Part shown: piece after piece, positions 8,513 through 17,303 of the stretch
How positions within the stretch are numbered: the first letter of the stretch is position 1
Layout: the number at the start of each line of letters is the position of its first letter
Origin: Paraburkholderia bannensis NBRC 103871
GTDB lineage: Bacteria > Pseudomonadota > Gammaproteobacteria > Burkholderiales > Burkholderiaceae
DNA length: 64,000 bases
Assembly (NCBI RefSeq): GCF_000685015.1
Contig: NZ_BAYA01000035.1
Coordinates: forward strand, 1 to 64,000
Direction of reading: 5' to 3'
Made by a program: the position numbers and the translations under genes
The notes under the pieces: generated by a model
Told to the model about the DNA's origin: nothing
What the model saw: the letters and a program-made list of their open reading frames with translations, nothing else
The model's database searches: none

Positions 8513-10006
8513 TCAGGCGGTGTCGAAATCGATCAGCACGCTCTTGTGGCGCATGCTGGCCTCAAGCGCCTGGCGCCCGAGATCCTTGCCGATGCCCGAT
8601 TGCTTGAAGCCGCCGGTCGGGATGATCATGTCGCCGCTGCGGCCATAGCGATTGATCCAGACCGTGCCCGCCGCGATGCGGCGCATCGCGCGCATCGCCT
8701 GGCCGATATCGCTGGTATGCACGCCCGCCGCAAGACCGTAAGTGGGGTGCGCGGCAAGTGCGATGCCCTCCTCTTCGTCTTCGAAGGTCTGCACCGTAAG
8801 CACCGGCCCAAACAGTTCCTCGCGCACCGCGGCCGTGTCCTCGGTCACGTTGGCGAGCAGCGTCGGACGGTGGAACCAGCCGCCTTCCGTTCCTTCGAAA
8901 AAGCCCCCGCCGCACAGCACTTCAGCGCCCTGCGCGCGGCTTTCATCAATCAGCGTTTCAATGCGCCTGGCCTGCGCGCCGCTGATGATCGGCGAATAGC
9001 GCGTTTCGCTCGACCACATCGCGCCGGGCGCGATCCCTGTCAATTCGCGTTGCACCGCTTCGATCAGCGGCGCGGCGATCTGCTTGTGGACGATCAGGCG
9101 CGTGCCCGCCACGCATGCCTGGCCGCCGTTTGCGGTAAAGCCGCGCGCCACGCAGCGCGCCGTATGCGCGAGATCGGGCACCTGCGCGAACACGAGTTGC
9201 GGGCTCTTGCCGCCCAGTTCCAGCGTAACCGGCTTGGTGCCGTGAAACGCTGCTTCGCTCATGATCGCGGCACCCGTGCGGGTCGATCCAGTGAAACTCA
9301 CCTTCGAAATATCGGGGTGACGCGTGATGGCCGAACCCGTGGTCGCACCACGTCCGTTCACGACATTGAAAATGCCGGGCGGCATGCCCGCCTCGATCGC
9401 GAGTTCAGCAAGGCGCAGCGTGGAAAAAGGCGTCATCTCCGAGGCCTTCAATACGACGGCATTGCCGGCCGCAAGCGCAGGGCCGCATTTCCATGAACAC
9501 ATCGAAAGCGGGAAATTCCACGGCGTAATCGCACCGATCACGCCATACGGCTCAGAAGCGACGAAGCCGAGACTGCCTTGACGCGTCGCCGCGATATCGC
9601 CGCCGAGCTTGTCGGCGAGTTCGGCGAAAAAGCGGATCGCTTCGGCAGTGAACGGCACATCCGAGGCATAAGCCTCAGCGACGGGGCGCGTGGAGCTGAG
9701 CGCTTCGAGCTGCGCCAGCGCGACGACGTTCTCGTCGATCAGTTGCGCCCAGCGCGTGAGCACACGGGCGCGTTCACGCGGCGATCGCGTACCCCAGCCG
9801 CTCGTTTTCCACGCCTGCAAAGCGTTGGACACGGCGTAATCGACTGTCTGCGCCGACCCATCGGGCACGTAACCCAGCAGCCGGCCATCTGACGGACAAT
9901 GCACGGCGATCGGCGCTTCATCGGTCTGATAGTACGCACCGCCAATGAAATGGCCTTGCGGCAGCGTGATGGCGGACGGATCGAAATCCAGAGACGGAGT
10001 AGTCAT
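8513..10006 (-). CDS. NAD(P)-dependent aldehyde dehydrogenase, PuuC-like
   Basis: This protein of about 497 residues has the aldehyde dehydrogenase motifs ITPWNFPLSMCSWKCGPALAAG, VSFTGSTRTG, the glutamate motif LELGGKSPQ and the catalytic cysteine in FTANGGQACVAGTR. The length is normal for the family. The start at 10006 (MTTPSLDFD) is chosen because upstream in-frame codons look like non-coding sequence. It is the first gene of the leftward block and has a PuuR-like palindrome 131 bases upstream. It probably oxidises the aldehyde made by the PuuB-like oxidase, using NAD or NADP. Confidence 0.92.
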   Translation of the reverse strand: MTTPSLDFDPSAITLPQGHFIGGAYYQTDEAPIAVHCPSDGRLLGYVPDGSAQTVDYAVSNALQAWKTSGWGTRSPRERARVLTRWAQLIDENVVALAQLEALSSTRPVAEAYASDVPFTAEAIRFFAELADKLGGDIAATRQGSLGFVASEPYGVIGAITPWNFPLSMCSWKCGPALAAGNAVVLKASEMTPFSTLRLAELAIEAGMPPGIFNVVNGRGATTGSAITRHPDISKVSFTGSTRTGAAIMSEAAFHGTKPVTLELGGKSPQLVFAQVPDLAHTARCVARGFTANGGQACVAGTRLIVHKQIAAPLIEAVQRELTGIAPGAMWSSETRYSPIISGAQARRIETLIDESRAQGAEVLCGGGFFEGTEGGWFHRPTLLANVTEDTAAVREELFGPVLTVQTFEDEEEGIALAAHPTYGLAAGVHTSDIGQAMRAMRRIAAGTVWINRYGRSGDMIIPTGGFKQSGIGKDLGRQALEASMRHKSVLIDFDTA

Positions 10007-10447
10007 GCTCGGCCTGTTCGAAAACCCGGTTACGTCGGCGCAGCGGCGCTTGTAATACAGGTTGGCGCTGCGTTGCCGCTTCAGCATGTGGTGGTTCGCT
10101 GCCCCGGAGGCAAAATGAACAACCACGCGATGAAGTTCATTATAGTGAACAGAAGACGCCTGACTAGTGGTCAAAAATAAAATCTGCGAAAAGCTTTTCA
10201 TGCGTAGTGCTTACGCGAGAATCGAGCCAGGGCGAACCCGCATGACGCAGAAGAATGGAGAGGCAGGCGGCGCGCGTTCATTCGCCCAGCGACGACGTGC
10301 TTAGGGCGTGAACGCTTCGCAGCGCAAGGGAACGGCAAGGAAACGGAGAGGAACAGCGAAGAAACAACCGGAAAACAGCGAGGAAACTGGGGGAGTGAAA
10401 GCTGACGCGGCGCCGATGAATGTTCAATCCAGGCGCCGCCTGATGGC
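10007..10447. other. Intergenic region between the XRE regulator and the aldehyde dehydrogenase
   Basis: This 441-base stretch has no convincing gene. It holds the PuuR-like palindrome (10135-10150), which overlaps a TATAAT on the minus strand, and a GC-rich inverted repeat (10407-10414 with 10432-10439) just after the stop of the regulator gene. The purine-rich section near 10320-10400 has no recognisable feature. Confidence 0.6.
10135..10150 (-). promoter_or_regulatory. PuuR-like operator upstream of the aldehyde dehydrogenase
   Basis: GTTCATTATAGTGAAC is a near-perfect palindrome. On the minus strand it reads CTATAATGAAC, sharing the TATAATGAAC core with the E. coli PuuR consensus as I remember it (AAAATATAATGAACA). 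It contains a TATAAT that could be the -10 element, so a bound regulator would block transcription. A second copy lies upstream of the regulator gene. Confidence 0.55.
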
Positions 10448-11059
10448 TTAAAGATGAATGACAGGCGGACGCGTATTCATGATCCACAGCAGCCGCGCCG
10501 TCTTGCCGCTTTCATTCTTGACGCTATGCGGCACCGTGCTCTTGAACTGGAAGCTGTCGCCCGCCCGCAATTCCGCACGCTGATCGCCCACATTCAGGAT
10601 CACCGTGCCTTCCATGACGAGGCCGCACTTTTCGCCCACGCCGACCAGCACTTCTTCCGACCCCGAACCCGCCGGCAGCATGATCACCATCATCTGCAGA
10701 TCGTGCTCGCCGTGCGGCGACAGCAGTTCCTTCTGCATGCCGTTCTTGCCCACTTCGAACAGCGGGCGCTCAGCCGCCCGGCGCACGAAATCGCCGGTCA
10801 GCGGGTCGGACGGCGCGTCGTCCTCTTCCAGCAGCGCACTTAAAGGCACGTCGAGCGCCTGACGCAGGCGTTCGAGAATGCGCACGGACGGATTGGCCTT
10901 GTTGCGCTCGACCTGACTCACGGTGCCGACCGATACGCCTGCGCGCAACGCGAGTTCATTGACGGACAGGCCGCGCGCGTTGCGCAGCGCGCGCAGTCGA
11001 GCGCCGACATCGGCATGGCTCGGCAGCGCGGCAACTTTCTTGCTGGACTGGGTTCGCAT
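10448..11059 (-). CDS. puuR: XRE-cupin transcriptional regulator, PuuR-like
   Basis: This 203-residue protein has an N-terminal XRE helix-turn-helix (GARLRALRNARGLSVNELA, then AGVSVGTVSQVERNKANPSV) and a C-terminal cupin domain (GVGEKCGLVMEGTVILNVG, with GDSFQFKSTVPHSVKN). This is the layout of PuuR, the repressor of putrescine use in E. coli, and length and spacing agree. It stands between the leftward oxidase block and the rightward GNAT operon, and PuuR-like sites lie on both sides. The symbol is a family-level guess; the natural inducer is unknown. Confidence 0.85.
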   Translation of the reverse strand: MRTQSSKKVAALPSHADVGARLRALRNARGLSVNELALRAGVSVGTVSQVERNKANPSVRILERLRQALDVPLSALLEEDDAPSDPLTGDFVRRAAERPLFEVGKNGMQKELLSPHGEHDLQMMVIMLPAGSGSEEVLVGVGEKCGLVMEGTVILNVGDQRAELRAGDSFQFKSTVPHSVKNESGKTARLLWIMNTRPPVIHL

Positions 11060-11188
11060 GAGATTCCTGTTGTATTCGGTGCCGGACGCGCGAAACCGGT
11101 TCGTGCCCTATCGCCAGTGCACGATTCCGGTGCATGACGACAGTGCGGCGCGTCGCGTGCGCAGCAGCGGGTGCGCGCACAATGGCAA

Positions 11189-11200
11189 TCATTATATTGA
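11189..11200. promoter_or_regulatory. Second PuuR-like operator, regulator/GNAT intergenic region
   Basis: TCATTATATTGA differs by one base from the 12-base core of the first site (TCATTATAGTGA). It lies 130 bases upstream of the regulator gene and 152 bases upstream of the divergent GNAT gene. It could serve both promoters. Confidence 0.5.
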
Positions 11201-11351
11201 AACTTGTCGAAATGCGATGAACAATAAAAAAGCCGCGTGCTTGCCGTTTGCGCGGGCGCAAGACAGGAAGATCGTCCTATGAAGCCCGTGCTGCTCATGC
11301 GACAGTCGAATCTGAACATGCCGTCCATATGCCGTTTTATAGGAGTCCGCT

Positions 11352-12239
11352 GTGTCCGAATCCGCCCTCAAGTCCGACCTTCACTATCGTCGTTTCACCG
11401 CCGACGACATCGACGCCGCACATGGCCTCTCCGTCGCGGTTCGCTGGCCGCATCGCCCGGAAGACTGGCGCTTCGCCGTCGAGGCGGGCGCCGGCTTCGT
11501 GGCCGAGGAAAATAACACGGTGATTGGCACGGCGCTGTGCTGGAAGTTCGGCGCGAACCGCGCGACGCTCGGCATGGTGATTGTGTCGCCCGATCAGCAG
11601 GGGCGCGGCATCGGCCGCAAGCTGATGGAACTCGTGCTCGATGAGCTTGGCGATCGCGTCACCTTCCTGCACGCGACGCCCGCTGGGCAGCCGCTCTACG
11701 AAAAGCTCGGCTTCGCTGCGTGCGGCGCGCTCACGCAGCATCAGGGCCATGTCGAAGCCGCGCCCGCCGTCGTGCTGCCGCAAGGCGAAGCACTGCGCGC
11801 CGTGACCCCCGCCGATCTGCCCGCGCTGATCGATCTCGCGTCGCGCGGTTGCGGTCTCGATCGCAGCGCGACGCTGCCCGCCCTGCTTCAGGTCGCGCAA
11901 GGCGGCGTGGTGCTGGAGCGCGACGGCGAGATCACGGGTTTCGCACTGGCGCGCCGGTTTGGCCGCGGGTATGCGATCGGCCCAGTGGTTGCCGCGCCTT
12001 GCGACGAGCACATGCGAGCGAAAGCGCTCGTTTCGCACTGGCTCGCGCAACATGTGGGCGACTTCGTGCGCATCGACGTGCCGGGCGGCGCGGGCATTGA
12101 ACCGTGGTTGCCGGGCGTCGGCCTCGTCCCCGTGGACTCGGTCGTCAAGATGGTGCGCAACGCCGGCGCCGCCGAGCACAGCGGCGAGCCCGACGCGGCC
12201 TGGCGCGCCTACGGCATCATCAATCAGGCAATGGCCTGA
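11352..12239 (+). CDS. Two-domain GNAT family N-acetyltransferase
   Basis: This 295-residue protein has a complete N-terminal GNAT domain with the acetyl-CoA loop VIVSPDQQGRGIGRKLMELVL, followed by a second C-terminal domain (about residues 145-290) of the YitH-type acetyltransferase extension. The GTG start at 11352 has AGGAG 6 bases upstream. It is the first gene of a tight rightward operon and is 6 bases from the next gene. It may acetylate an amine or amino acid intermediate, which the deacylase later in the operon could reverse, but no substrate can be read from the sequence. Confidence 0.88.
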   Translation: MSESALKSDLHYRRFTADDIDAAHGLSVAVRWPHRPEDWRFAVEAGAGFVAEENNTVIGTALCWKFGANRATLGMVIVSPDQQGRGIGRKLMELVLDELGDRVTFLHATPAGQPLYEKLGFAACGALTQHQGHVEAAPAVVLPQGEALRAVTPADLPALIDLASRGCGLDRSATLPALLQVAQGGVVLERDGEITGFALARRFGRGYAIGPVVAAPCDEHMRAKALVSHWLAQHVGDFVRIDVPGGAGIEPWLPGVGLVPVDSVVKMVRNAGAAEHSGEPDAAWRAYGIINQAMA

Positions 12240-12245
12240 CGCACC

Positions 12246-13169
12246 ATGACCGTGCTCTACAAGGCCGATCCGGTGCGTGGCGCGCAATGGGCCGCGCTGT
12301 TCGCGCAGCGCGCGCCGGACGTGCCGTTTCGCGTATGGCCGGACATCGGCGACCCGGATGCGATCCGCTATCTGGTCGCATGGAATCCCGGCGATCTCGT
12401 GCGCACGTTGCCCAACCTTGAAGCCGTATTCTCGGTGGGCGCGGGCGTCGATCAGCTCGATCTCGCGAGCGTGCCGGCGCGCCTGCCTGTCGTGCGCATG
12501 ATCGAACCGGGCATCGTCGATGGCATGGTCGAGTACGTGAGCGAAGCCGTGCTCGCGATTCACCGCGACCTGTTCGATTACGCACTCGCGCAGCAGGCCC
12601 GCGCGTGGAAGCCGCTGCCGCTCATGCCTGCGAGCGCCCGGCGGGTGGGCGTGCTGGGATTGGGCATGCTTGGCGTAGCCGTGCTGGAACGCCTGAAGAA
12701 TTTCGGCTTCGATTGCGCAGGCTGGAGCCGCTCCGGGCACACGCTGGACGGCGTTCGGTGCTACGCGGGCACCGCAGAATTCGATGCGTTTCTTGCCCGT
12801 ACTGACGTGCTCGTCTGCCTGCTGCCGCTCACCGACGCCACGCGCGGCCTGCTCTCGCGCCGCGTGTTCGACGCCCTGCCCGCTGGCGCGTCAATCGTGC
12901 ATGTGGGACGCGGCCCGCAACTCGTCGCCGACGACCTGCTTGACGCACTCACGCGCGGCCAGCTTCACAGCGCCGTGCTGGACGTGACGGATCCCGAGCC
13001 CTTGCCGCCCGCCCATCCGTTGTGGGCGCAACCACGTGTGCGCATCACGCCGCACATCGCCAGTGCAACCCGTCCCGACACCGCCGTCGACAGCCTGATC
13101 GACAACCTGCGCCGCCATCGCGCGGGCGAGCCGATGATCGGCCTGATCAATCGCCAGCTAGGTTACTAA
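12246..13169 (+). CDS. D-2-hydroxyacid dehydrogenase, GhrA-like (glyoxylate/hydroxypyruvate reductase)
   Basis: This 307-residue protein has a Rossmann motif (RRVGVLGLGMLGVAVLERL), the catalytic arginine region (VHVGRGPQLV), the acid region (LDVTDPEPLPPAHPLW) and the catalytic histidine in ITPHIASATRP. These fit the GhrA subgroup, which reduces glyoxylate, hydroxypyruvate and other 2-oxo acids with NADPH. It follows the GNAT gene by 6 bases and precedes the semialdehyde dehydrogenase by 71 bases. In this setting it may handle a 2-oxo acid released by amine oxidation. Confidence 0.9.
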   Translation: MTVLYKADPVRGAQWAALFAQRAPDVPFRVWPDIGDPDAIRYLVAWNPGDLVRTLPNLEAVFSVGAGVDQLDLASVPARLPVVRMIEPGIVDGMVEYVSEAVLAIHRDLFDYALAQQARAWKPLPLMPASARRVGVLGLGMLGVAVLERLKNFGFDCAGWSRSGHTLDGVRCYAGTAEFDAFLARTDVLVCLLPLTDATRGLLSRRVFDALPAGASIVHVGRGPQLVADDLLDALTRGQLHSAVLDVTDPEPLPPAHPLWAQPRVRITPHIASATRPDTAVDSLIDNLRRHRAGEPMIGLINRQLGY

Positions 13170-13240
13170 TCATCCTGAGCCTCATCTTTAACCCGCTTTA
13201 CACGACCGATCCCCCGAACATTCACACGGAAGCACGCCGC

Positions 13241-14719
13241 ATGAGTTTCGACCTTGAAGGCTCTGCCCGCGCGTTGATTCGCACGGACAATTTCATCGGC
13301 GGCCAATGGGTCGCCGCGCAAAACGGCGCACGCTTCGCCGTCACCGATCCCGCCACGGGCCGCCTCGTTGCCGAAGTCGCGCAAAGCGGCGCAGCCGATG
13401 CGTACGCGGCCGCCGACGCCGCCTCGGCTGCGTTGCCTGCCTGGCGCGCGACGCTGCCGAAGGAGCGCGCCGCGATGCTGCGACGCTGGCACGCCGCCAT
13501 CGTCGCGAACGAAGCCGCACTGGGCGCGCTCATTTCGCTGGAACAGGGCAAGCCGCTGGCCGAAGCGCGCGGCGAGGTCGCCTATGGCGCGTCCTACGTT
13601 GCATGGTTCGCCGACGAAGCCACCCGCATCTATGGCGACGTGATCCCCACCCAGCAGCGCGGCAAGCGCATGAGCGCGGTGAAAGAGCCCGTGGGCGTAG
13701 TCGCCGCGATCACGCCGTGGAATTTCCCGCTGGCGATGATCGCGCGCAAGATCGCGCCCGCCCTCGCCGCCGGATGCACGGTCGTCGGCAAGCCCGCCGA
13801 GGACACGCCGCTCACCGCCCTTGCGCTCGTGCAACTCGCACACGACGCGGGCGTGCCGCCCGGCGTGCTCAATCTCGTGACGGCCTCGCGCGAAGCGACG
13901 CCAGCAACCGTCGATGCATGGCTGGCCGATGCGCGCGTGCGCAAGATCACCTTCACGGGATCGACGCCGGTGGGCAAGCATCTCGCGCGTGAATCGGCGG
14001 GCACGCTCAAGAAGCTCTCGCTCGAACTCGGCGGCAATGCGCCTTTCATTGTGTTCGACGACGCCGATCTCGACGCGGCCGTCGAAGGCCTGATCGCCGC
14101 GAAATTCCGCAACGGCGGACAGACCTGCGTGTGCCCGAATCGCGTCTACGTGCAGCGTGGCATCTACGAAGCCTTCGCCACGCGCTTGCGCGCACGCGTG
14201 GCCGAACTGCGCGTCGGGCCAGCCAGCGATCCTGCATCGCAGATCGGGCCGATGATCAATGCACGCGCCGTCGACAAGATCGCGCGCCACGTGGACGACG
14301 CCGTCCAGCATGGCGCGACCGTGCTGGTGGGCGGCCAACGTCTCACGGCACTCGGGCCGCACTACTACGCACCGACCGTGCTCGGCCACGCATCGCACGA
14401 AATGGCGCTGTGCGGCGAAGAAACCTTCGGCCCGGTTGCGCCGCTGTTCGCATTCGATCAGGAAGACGAAGCGATTGCCGCTGCCAACAATACGCCCTTC
14501 GGCCTGGCCGCCTATTTCTACAGCCAGGACCTGCGCCGTATCGAGCGTGTGAGCAATGCGCTCGAAGCGGGCATCGTCGGCATCAACGAAGGCGCGCTCG
14601 CGTCAGAAGCCGCACCGTTTGGTGGCGTCAAGGAATCGGGCTACGGCCGCGAAGGCTCGAAATACGGCCTCGACGACTATCTGTCGATCAAATATCTCTG
14701 CCAGGGAGGTCTTGCATGA
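13241..14719 (+). CDS. Aldehyde dehydrogenase, succinate-semialdehyde dehydrogenase (GabD) type
   Basis: This protein of about 492 residues has the motifs AAITPWNFPLAMIARKIAPALAAG, ITFTGSTPVG, LELGGNAPFIVFDDADLD and the catalytic cysteine in FRNGGQTCVCPNR. The ELGGNAPFIVF segment and Cys-Val-Cys pattern are typical of GabD. Its likely role is oxidation of succinate semialdehyde or a similar short semialdehyde to an acid. The start at 13241 is supported by the family N-terminus (TDNFIGGQW). Its stop overlaps the start of the next gene (ATGA). Confidence 0.9.
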   Translation: MSFDLEGSARALIRTDNFIGGQWVAAQNGARFAVTDPATGRLVAEVAQSGAADAYAAADAASAALPAWRATLPKERAAMLRRWHAAIVANEAALGALISLEQGKPLAEARGEVAYGASYVAWFADEATRIYGDVIPTQQRGKRMSAVKEPVGVVAAITPWNFPLAMIARKIAPALAAGCTVVGKPAEDTPLTALALVQLAHDAGVPPGVLNLVTASREATPATVDAWLADARVRKITFTGSTPVGKHLARESAGTLKKLSLELGGNAPFIVFDDADLDAAVEGLIAAKFRNGGQTCVCPNRVYVQRGIYEAFATRLRARVAELRVGPASDPASQIGPMINARAVDKIARHVDDAVQHGATVLVGGQRLTALGPHYYAPTVLGHASHEMALCGEETFGPVAPLFAFDQEDEAIAAANNTPFGLAAYFYSQDLRRIERVSNALEAGIVGINEGALASEAAPFGGVKESGYGREGSKYGLDDYLSIKYLCQGGLA

Positions 14720-15714
14720 GCATGGACGCCTATCCGATTGAAGTCGCCTTCCCCGATATTTCCGCGCATGCCCAAGGCAATAGCGGCGTGGCCTATGTGC
14801 ACACGTTCGACTCGGGCGTGGCGGGCCCGCATGTGATGGTGAATGCGCTTACGCATGGCAATGAAGTATGCGGCGCAATTGTCGTCGACGAATTGTTGCG
14901 CGCGCAACTGCGTCCGCGACGCGGCCGGCTTACGCTGGCTTTCGCGAACGTGGATGCCTACGCGCGTTTCGACGCCGCGCAGCCCGACAAGGCGCGTTTC
15001 GTCGACCAGGATTTCAACCGTGTCTGGACTGCCGCAACGCTCGACGATACGTCGAAGCGCTCCGCAGAACTCGATCGGGCCCGGGCGATGCGCCCGGTGA
15101 TCGATAGCGTCGACCTGCTGCTCGACCTGCATTCGATGCATGAAAAGAGCGCGCCGTTGATTGTCGCCGGGCCGCTCGACAAAGGCATTGCGCTATCCGC
15201 GCAGCTCGGCGTGCCCGCCACGGTGATCTGCGACGAAGGCCATCCCGAAGGCCGGCGCATGCGTGATTACGAAGGCTTCGGCGATCCGCTCAGCGCAAAG
15301 AACGCGCTGCTGATCGAATGCGGCCAGCACTGGGAAGAGCGCGCCGTGGACGTTGCGCGCGACAGCACCGCGCGCTTTCTGCTGCATGCGGGTGTAGTCG
15401 ACGCGAGCGACTTGCCCGCCGGTTGGCTCGCGCCCTTGCCCGCGCAGATGACAGTGGTGCGCGTGACAGAGCCGGTCGTCGCGAACAGCATGGATTTTCG
15501 TTTCGCGGGCCCTTATACGGGCCTCGAAACCTTCGACACGGCAGGCACGGTGATCGGCTGGTCGAATGGCGAGCCGGTGCGCACGCCCTACGACGACTGC
15601 ATGCTCGTCATGCCGTCGCTTCGCCAGTTGCGGCCAGGCGTGACCGTGGTGCGGCTGGGCCGCATCGAACAACGCCTCGATCACACCTCACGTCAACAGG
15701 AATACATGCAATGA
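14716..15714 (+). CDS. Succinylglutamate desuccinylase / aspartoacylase family zinc deacylase
   Basis: This protein of about 332 residues belongs to the M14 carboxypeptidase-like deacylases. The first zinc pair is in ALTHGNEVCGAIVV (His and Glu), the substrate segment is DQDFNRVW, and the third ligand histidine is in LLDLHSMHEK. Members remove acyl groups from N-acyl amino acids (AstE, AspA) or acetylated diamino acids (DoeB). It overlaps the preceding gene as ATGA with GGGAGG upstream, and its stop overlaps the cupin gene. It could release an amino acid from an N-acyl intermediate of this pathway. Confidence 0.88.
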   Translation: MSMDAYPIEVAFPDISAHAQGNSGVAYVHTFDSGVAGPHVMVNALTHGNEVCGAIVVDELLRAQLRPRRGRLTLAFANVDAYARFDAAQPDKARFVDQDFNRVWTAATLDDTSKRSAELDRARAMRPVIDSVDLLLDLHSMHEKSAPLIVAGPLDKGIALSAQLGVPATVICDEGHPEGRRMRDYEGFGDPLSAKNALLIECGQHWEERAVDVARDSTARFLLHAGVVDASDLPAGWLAPLPAQMTVVRVTEPVVANSMDFRFAGPYTGLETFDTAGTVIGWSNGEPVRTPYDDCMLVMPSLRQLRPGVTVVRLGRIEQRLDHTSRQQEYMQ

Positions 15715-16055
15715 AAGTGCAGCAGATCCAGCAATCCGTGCAACTCGCAGGACTCGAAGATTGGGGCACGGCAGGCTTGCCAGGCACGGAACCTGCCCGC
15801 GTCACCGGGCGCCAGATCGTCATTCCTGGCGCCGAAGCCGTCGATACCGGTGTGTTCGAATGCTCGCCGGGCACCTATCGCCGTTCGGTGAAGGAGGCGG
15901 AGGTCATGCATTTTCTGGCGGGCTCGGGCAGCTTTACGCCCGATGGCGAAGAGACGATCCGCTTCAAGGGCGGCGACACGATGTTCTTCGAAGCGAACAC
16001 CGAAGGCCTCTGGCAGATCGATGAAACGCTGCGCAAGATCTATGTGATTTTCTGA
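15711..16055 (+). CDS. Single-domain cupin protein (DUF861/EutQ-like)
   Basis: This 114-residue protein has the second half of a cupin barrel (EVMHFLAGSGSFTPDGEETIRFKGGDTMFFEANTEG and a short IYVIF end). It resembles small DUF861 cupins that accompany amine and aldehyde catabolic genes. The ATG overlaps the stop of the deacylase gene, so it closes the five-gene operon. Whether it is an enzyme or a small-molecule binding protein is not clear. Confidence 0.82.
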   Translation: MKVQQIQQSVQLAGLEDWGTAGLPGTEPARVTGRQIVIPGAEAVDTGVFECSPGTYRRSVKEAEVMHFLAGSGSFTPDGEETIRFKGGDTMFFEANTEGLWQIDETLRKIYVIF

Positions 16056-16074
16056 TCCGGCGAATTCAGTCTCA

Positions 16075-16104
16075 GGCAGTCGCCCGATCCATCAGGCGAC
16101 TGCC
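16075..16104. terminator. Bidirectional hairpin between the cupin and porin genes
   Basis: A perfect 10-base inverted repeat (GGCAGTCGCC and GGCGACTGCC) with a 10-base loop lies between two convergent genes. The location suggests a shared terminator, although no T run follows on either side. Confidence 0.55.
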
Positions 16105-16133
16105 GTCGGCGCTACACCGTTAAACGTACACGG

Positions 16134-17303
16134 TTAGAAGCGGTGCATGATGCCGACGCGATACACCATCTGGTTCACCCCCGACGATGCCCCCGCCGAC
16201 GCATCCACAATCTGCGCTTCGTCGAAATCCGTGCCCGTGTGTGCGCTGACGACGTGCTGCCAGGCGCCCTGCATGTACAGCGAAGTCCGCTTGCTCAGAT
16301 CGTAGTCGAGCATGAGGCTGATCTGGTGCCACTTGGGTACGTAGCTGCCCGCCGTCGACGAGAGATGCGCCATCGTGAACGTGTAGGTCGAACCGAGCCA
16401 GAGCGCTGGCGTGAAGAAGTACTGCGCGTTCACTTCGAAGTTGTCGAATTTCCACGAATTCCAGCTTGCGCCGTTCGCCAGGCTGGTGTTTTCGAGCCAC
16501 ACGTTGCTGGTCGGGTCATAGACGTCGACGTGCGACCACGCGGCGGCGACCGCCACCTTCGGAAAACGATAGCTTGCCGACAGGCCGATCGTCTGCTGTG
16601 ACGCCCCATCGAACAGGTCGCCGGACGTAATGGCGCCGCTCGTCGTCAGGCCCGGATTGTTCATCTTCAGATACGACGCCGCAGCCGTGAAATTGCCGTT
16701 CTGATAGTTCAGCGTCGCGCCCCACAGACGGTTGTTCGCGAATCCACCCGCCTCGTTGCTGAAGCCGTACATGGCTTCGCCGGTGAGGCCGCGCCATGTC
16801 GGCGTGACGTATTTGACGGCGTTGTTGACGCGGAAATCCCAGTCGGCGTTGTCGCTGTCGAACGGATGCGTCGCGATGTCGCCGGCCCAGTTGCCCGCGG
16901 CGGTGAGGCTGGCAAAGCCGTAGTCGTCGACGCTCGTGTCGTACTGGCGACCGAGCGTCAGCGTGCCGTAGCGATCCGACGACAAGCCCACATACGCCTG
17001 GCGCCCGAACATGCTGGAGTCCTGCCCCAGCTTGCCCGTGTTGATATTGAAGCCGTTTTCGACCTTGAAGATCGCCTTGTAGCCGCCGCCCAGATCTTCG
17101 CTGCCCTTCAGTCCCCAGCGGCTACCGGCGGTGTCGCCGCTTGCCATCGCCCATGCCGAATGTCCTCCGGCGTTACTGGTGAAATTGAGGCCCTCATCGA
17201 TGAGACCGTAAAGCGTAATGCTACTTTGAGCGTGCGCGGCGCTGGCGAGGAGGAGAAACGGCGTCATGGCCGCCACCGACATTGCGGTCTTCTTGATCTT
17301 CAT
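16134..17303 (-). CDS. Gram-negative trimeric porin (Burkholderia Omp38/OpcP type)
   Basis: This 389-residue outer-membrane protein has a signal peptide ending in ASAAHAQ, the family opening QSSITLYGLIDEGLNF, the constriction-loop region (ENGFNINTGKLGQDSSMFGRQAYVGL) and a C-terminal phenylalanine (YRVGIMHRF) recognised by the BAM machinery. The 16-stranded porins of this family let small polar solutes cross the outer membrane. It ends 30 bases from the hairpin after the catabolic operon. A role in uptake of the substrate of that operon is possible but is an inference from position. Confidence 0.95.
   Translation of the reverse strand: MKIKKTAMSVAAMTPFLLLASAAHAQSSITLYGLIDEGLNFTSNAGGHSAWAMASGDTAGSRWGLKGSEDLGGGYKAIFKVENGFNINTGKLGQDSSMFGRQAYVGLSSDRYGTLTLGRQYDTSVDDYGFASLTAAGNWAGDIATHPFDSDNADWDFRVNNAVKYVTPTWRGLTGEAMYGFSNEAGGFANNRLWGATLNYQNGNFTAAASYLKMNNPGLTTSGAITSGDLFDGASQQTIGLSASYRFPKVAVAAAWSHVDVYDPTSNVWLENTSLANGASWNSWKFDNFEVNAQYFFTPALWLGSTYTFTMAHLSSTAGSYVPKWHQISLMLDYDLSKRTSLYMQGAWQHVVSAHTGTDFDEAQIVDASAGASSGVNQMVYRVGIMHRF

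Noticed and set aside
10407..10439. Terminator after the XRE regulator
   Set aside because: An 8-base GC-rich inverted repeat exists, but the loop is 17 bases and no T run follows, so it is mentioned only within the intergenic entry.
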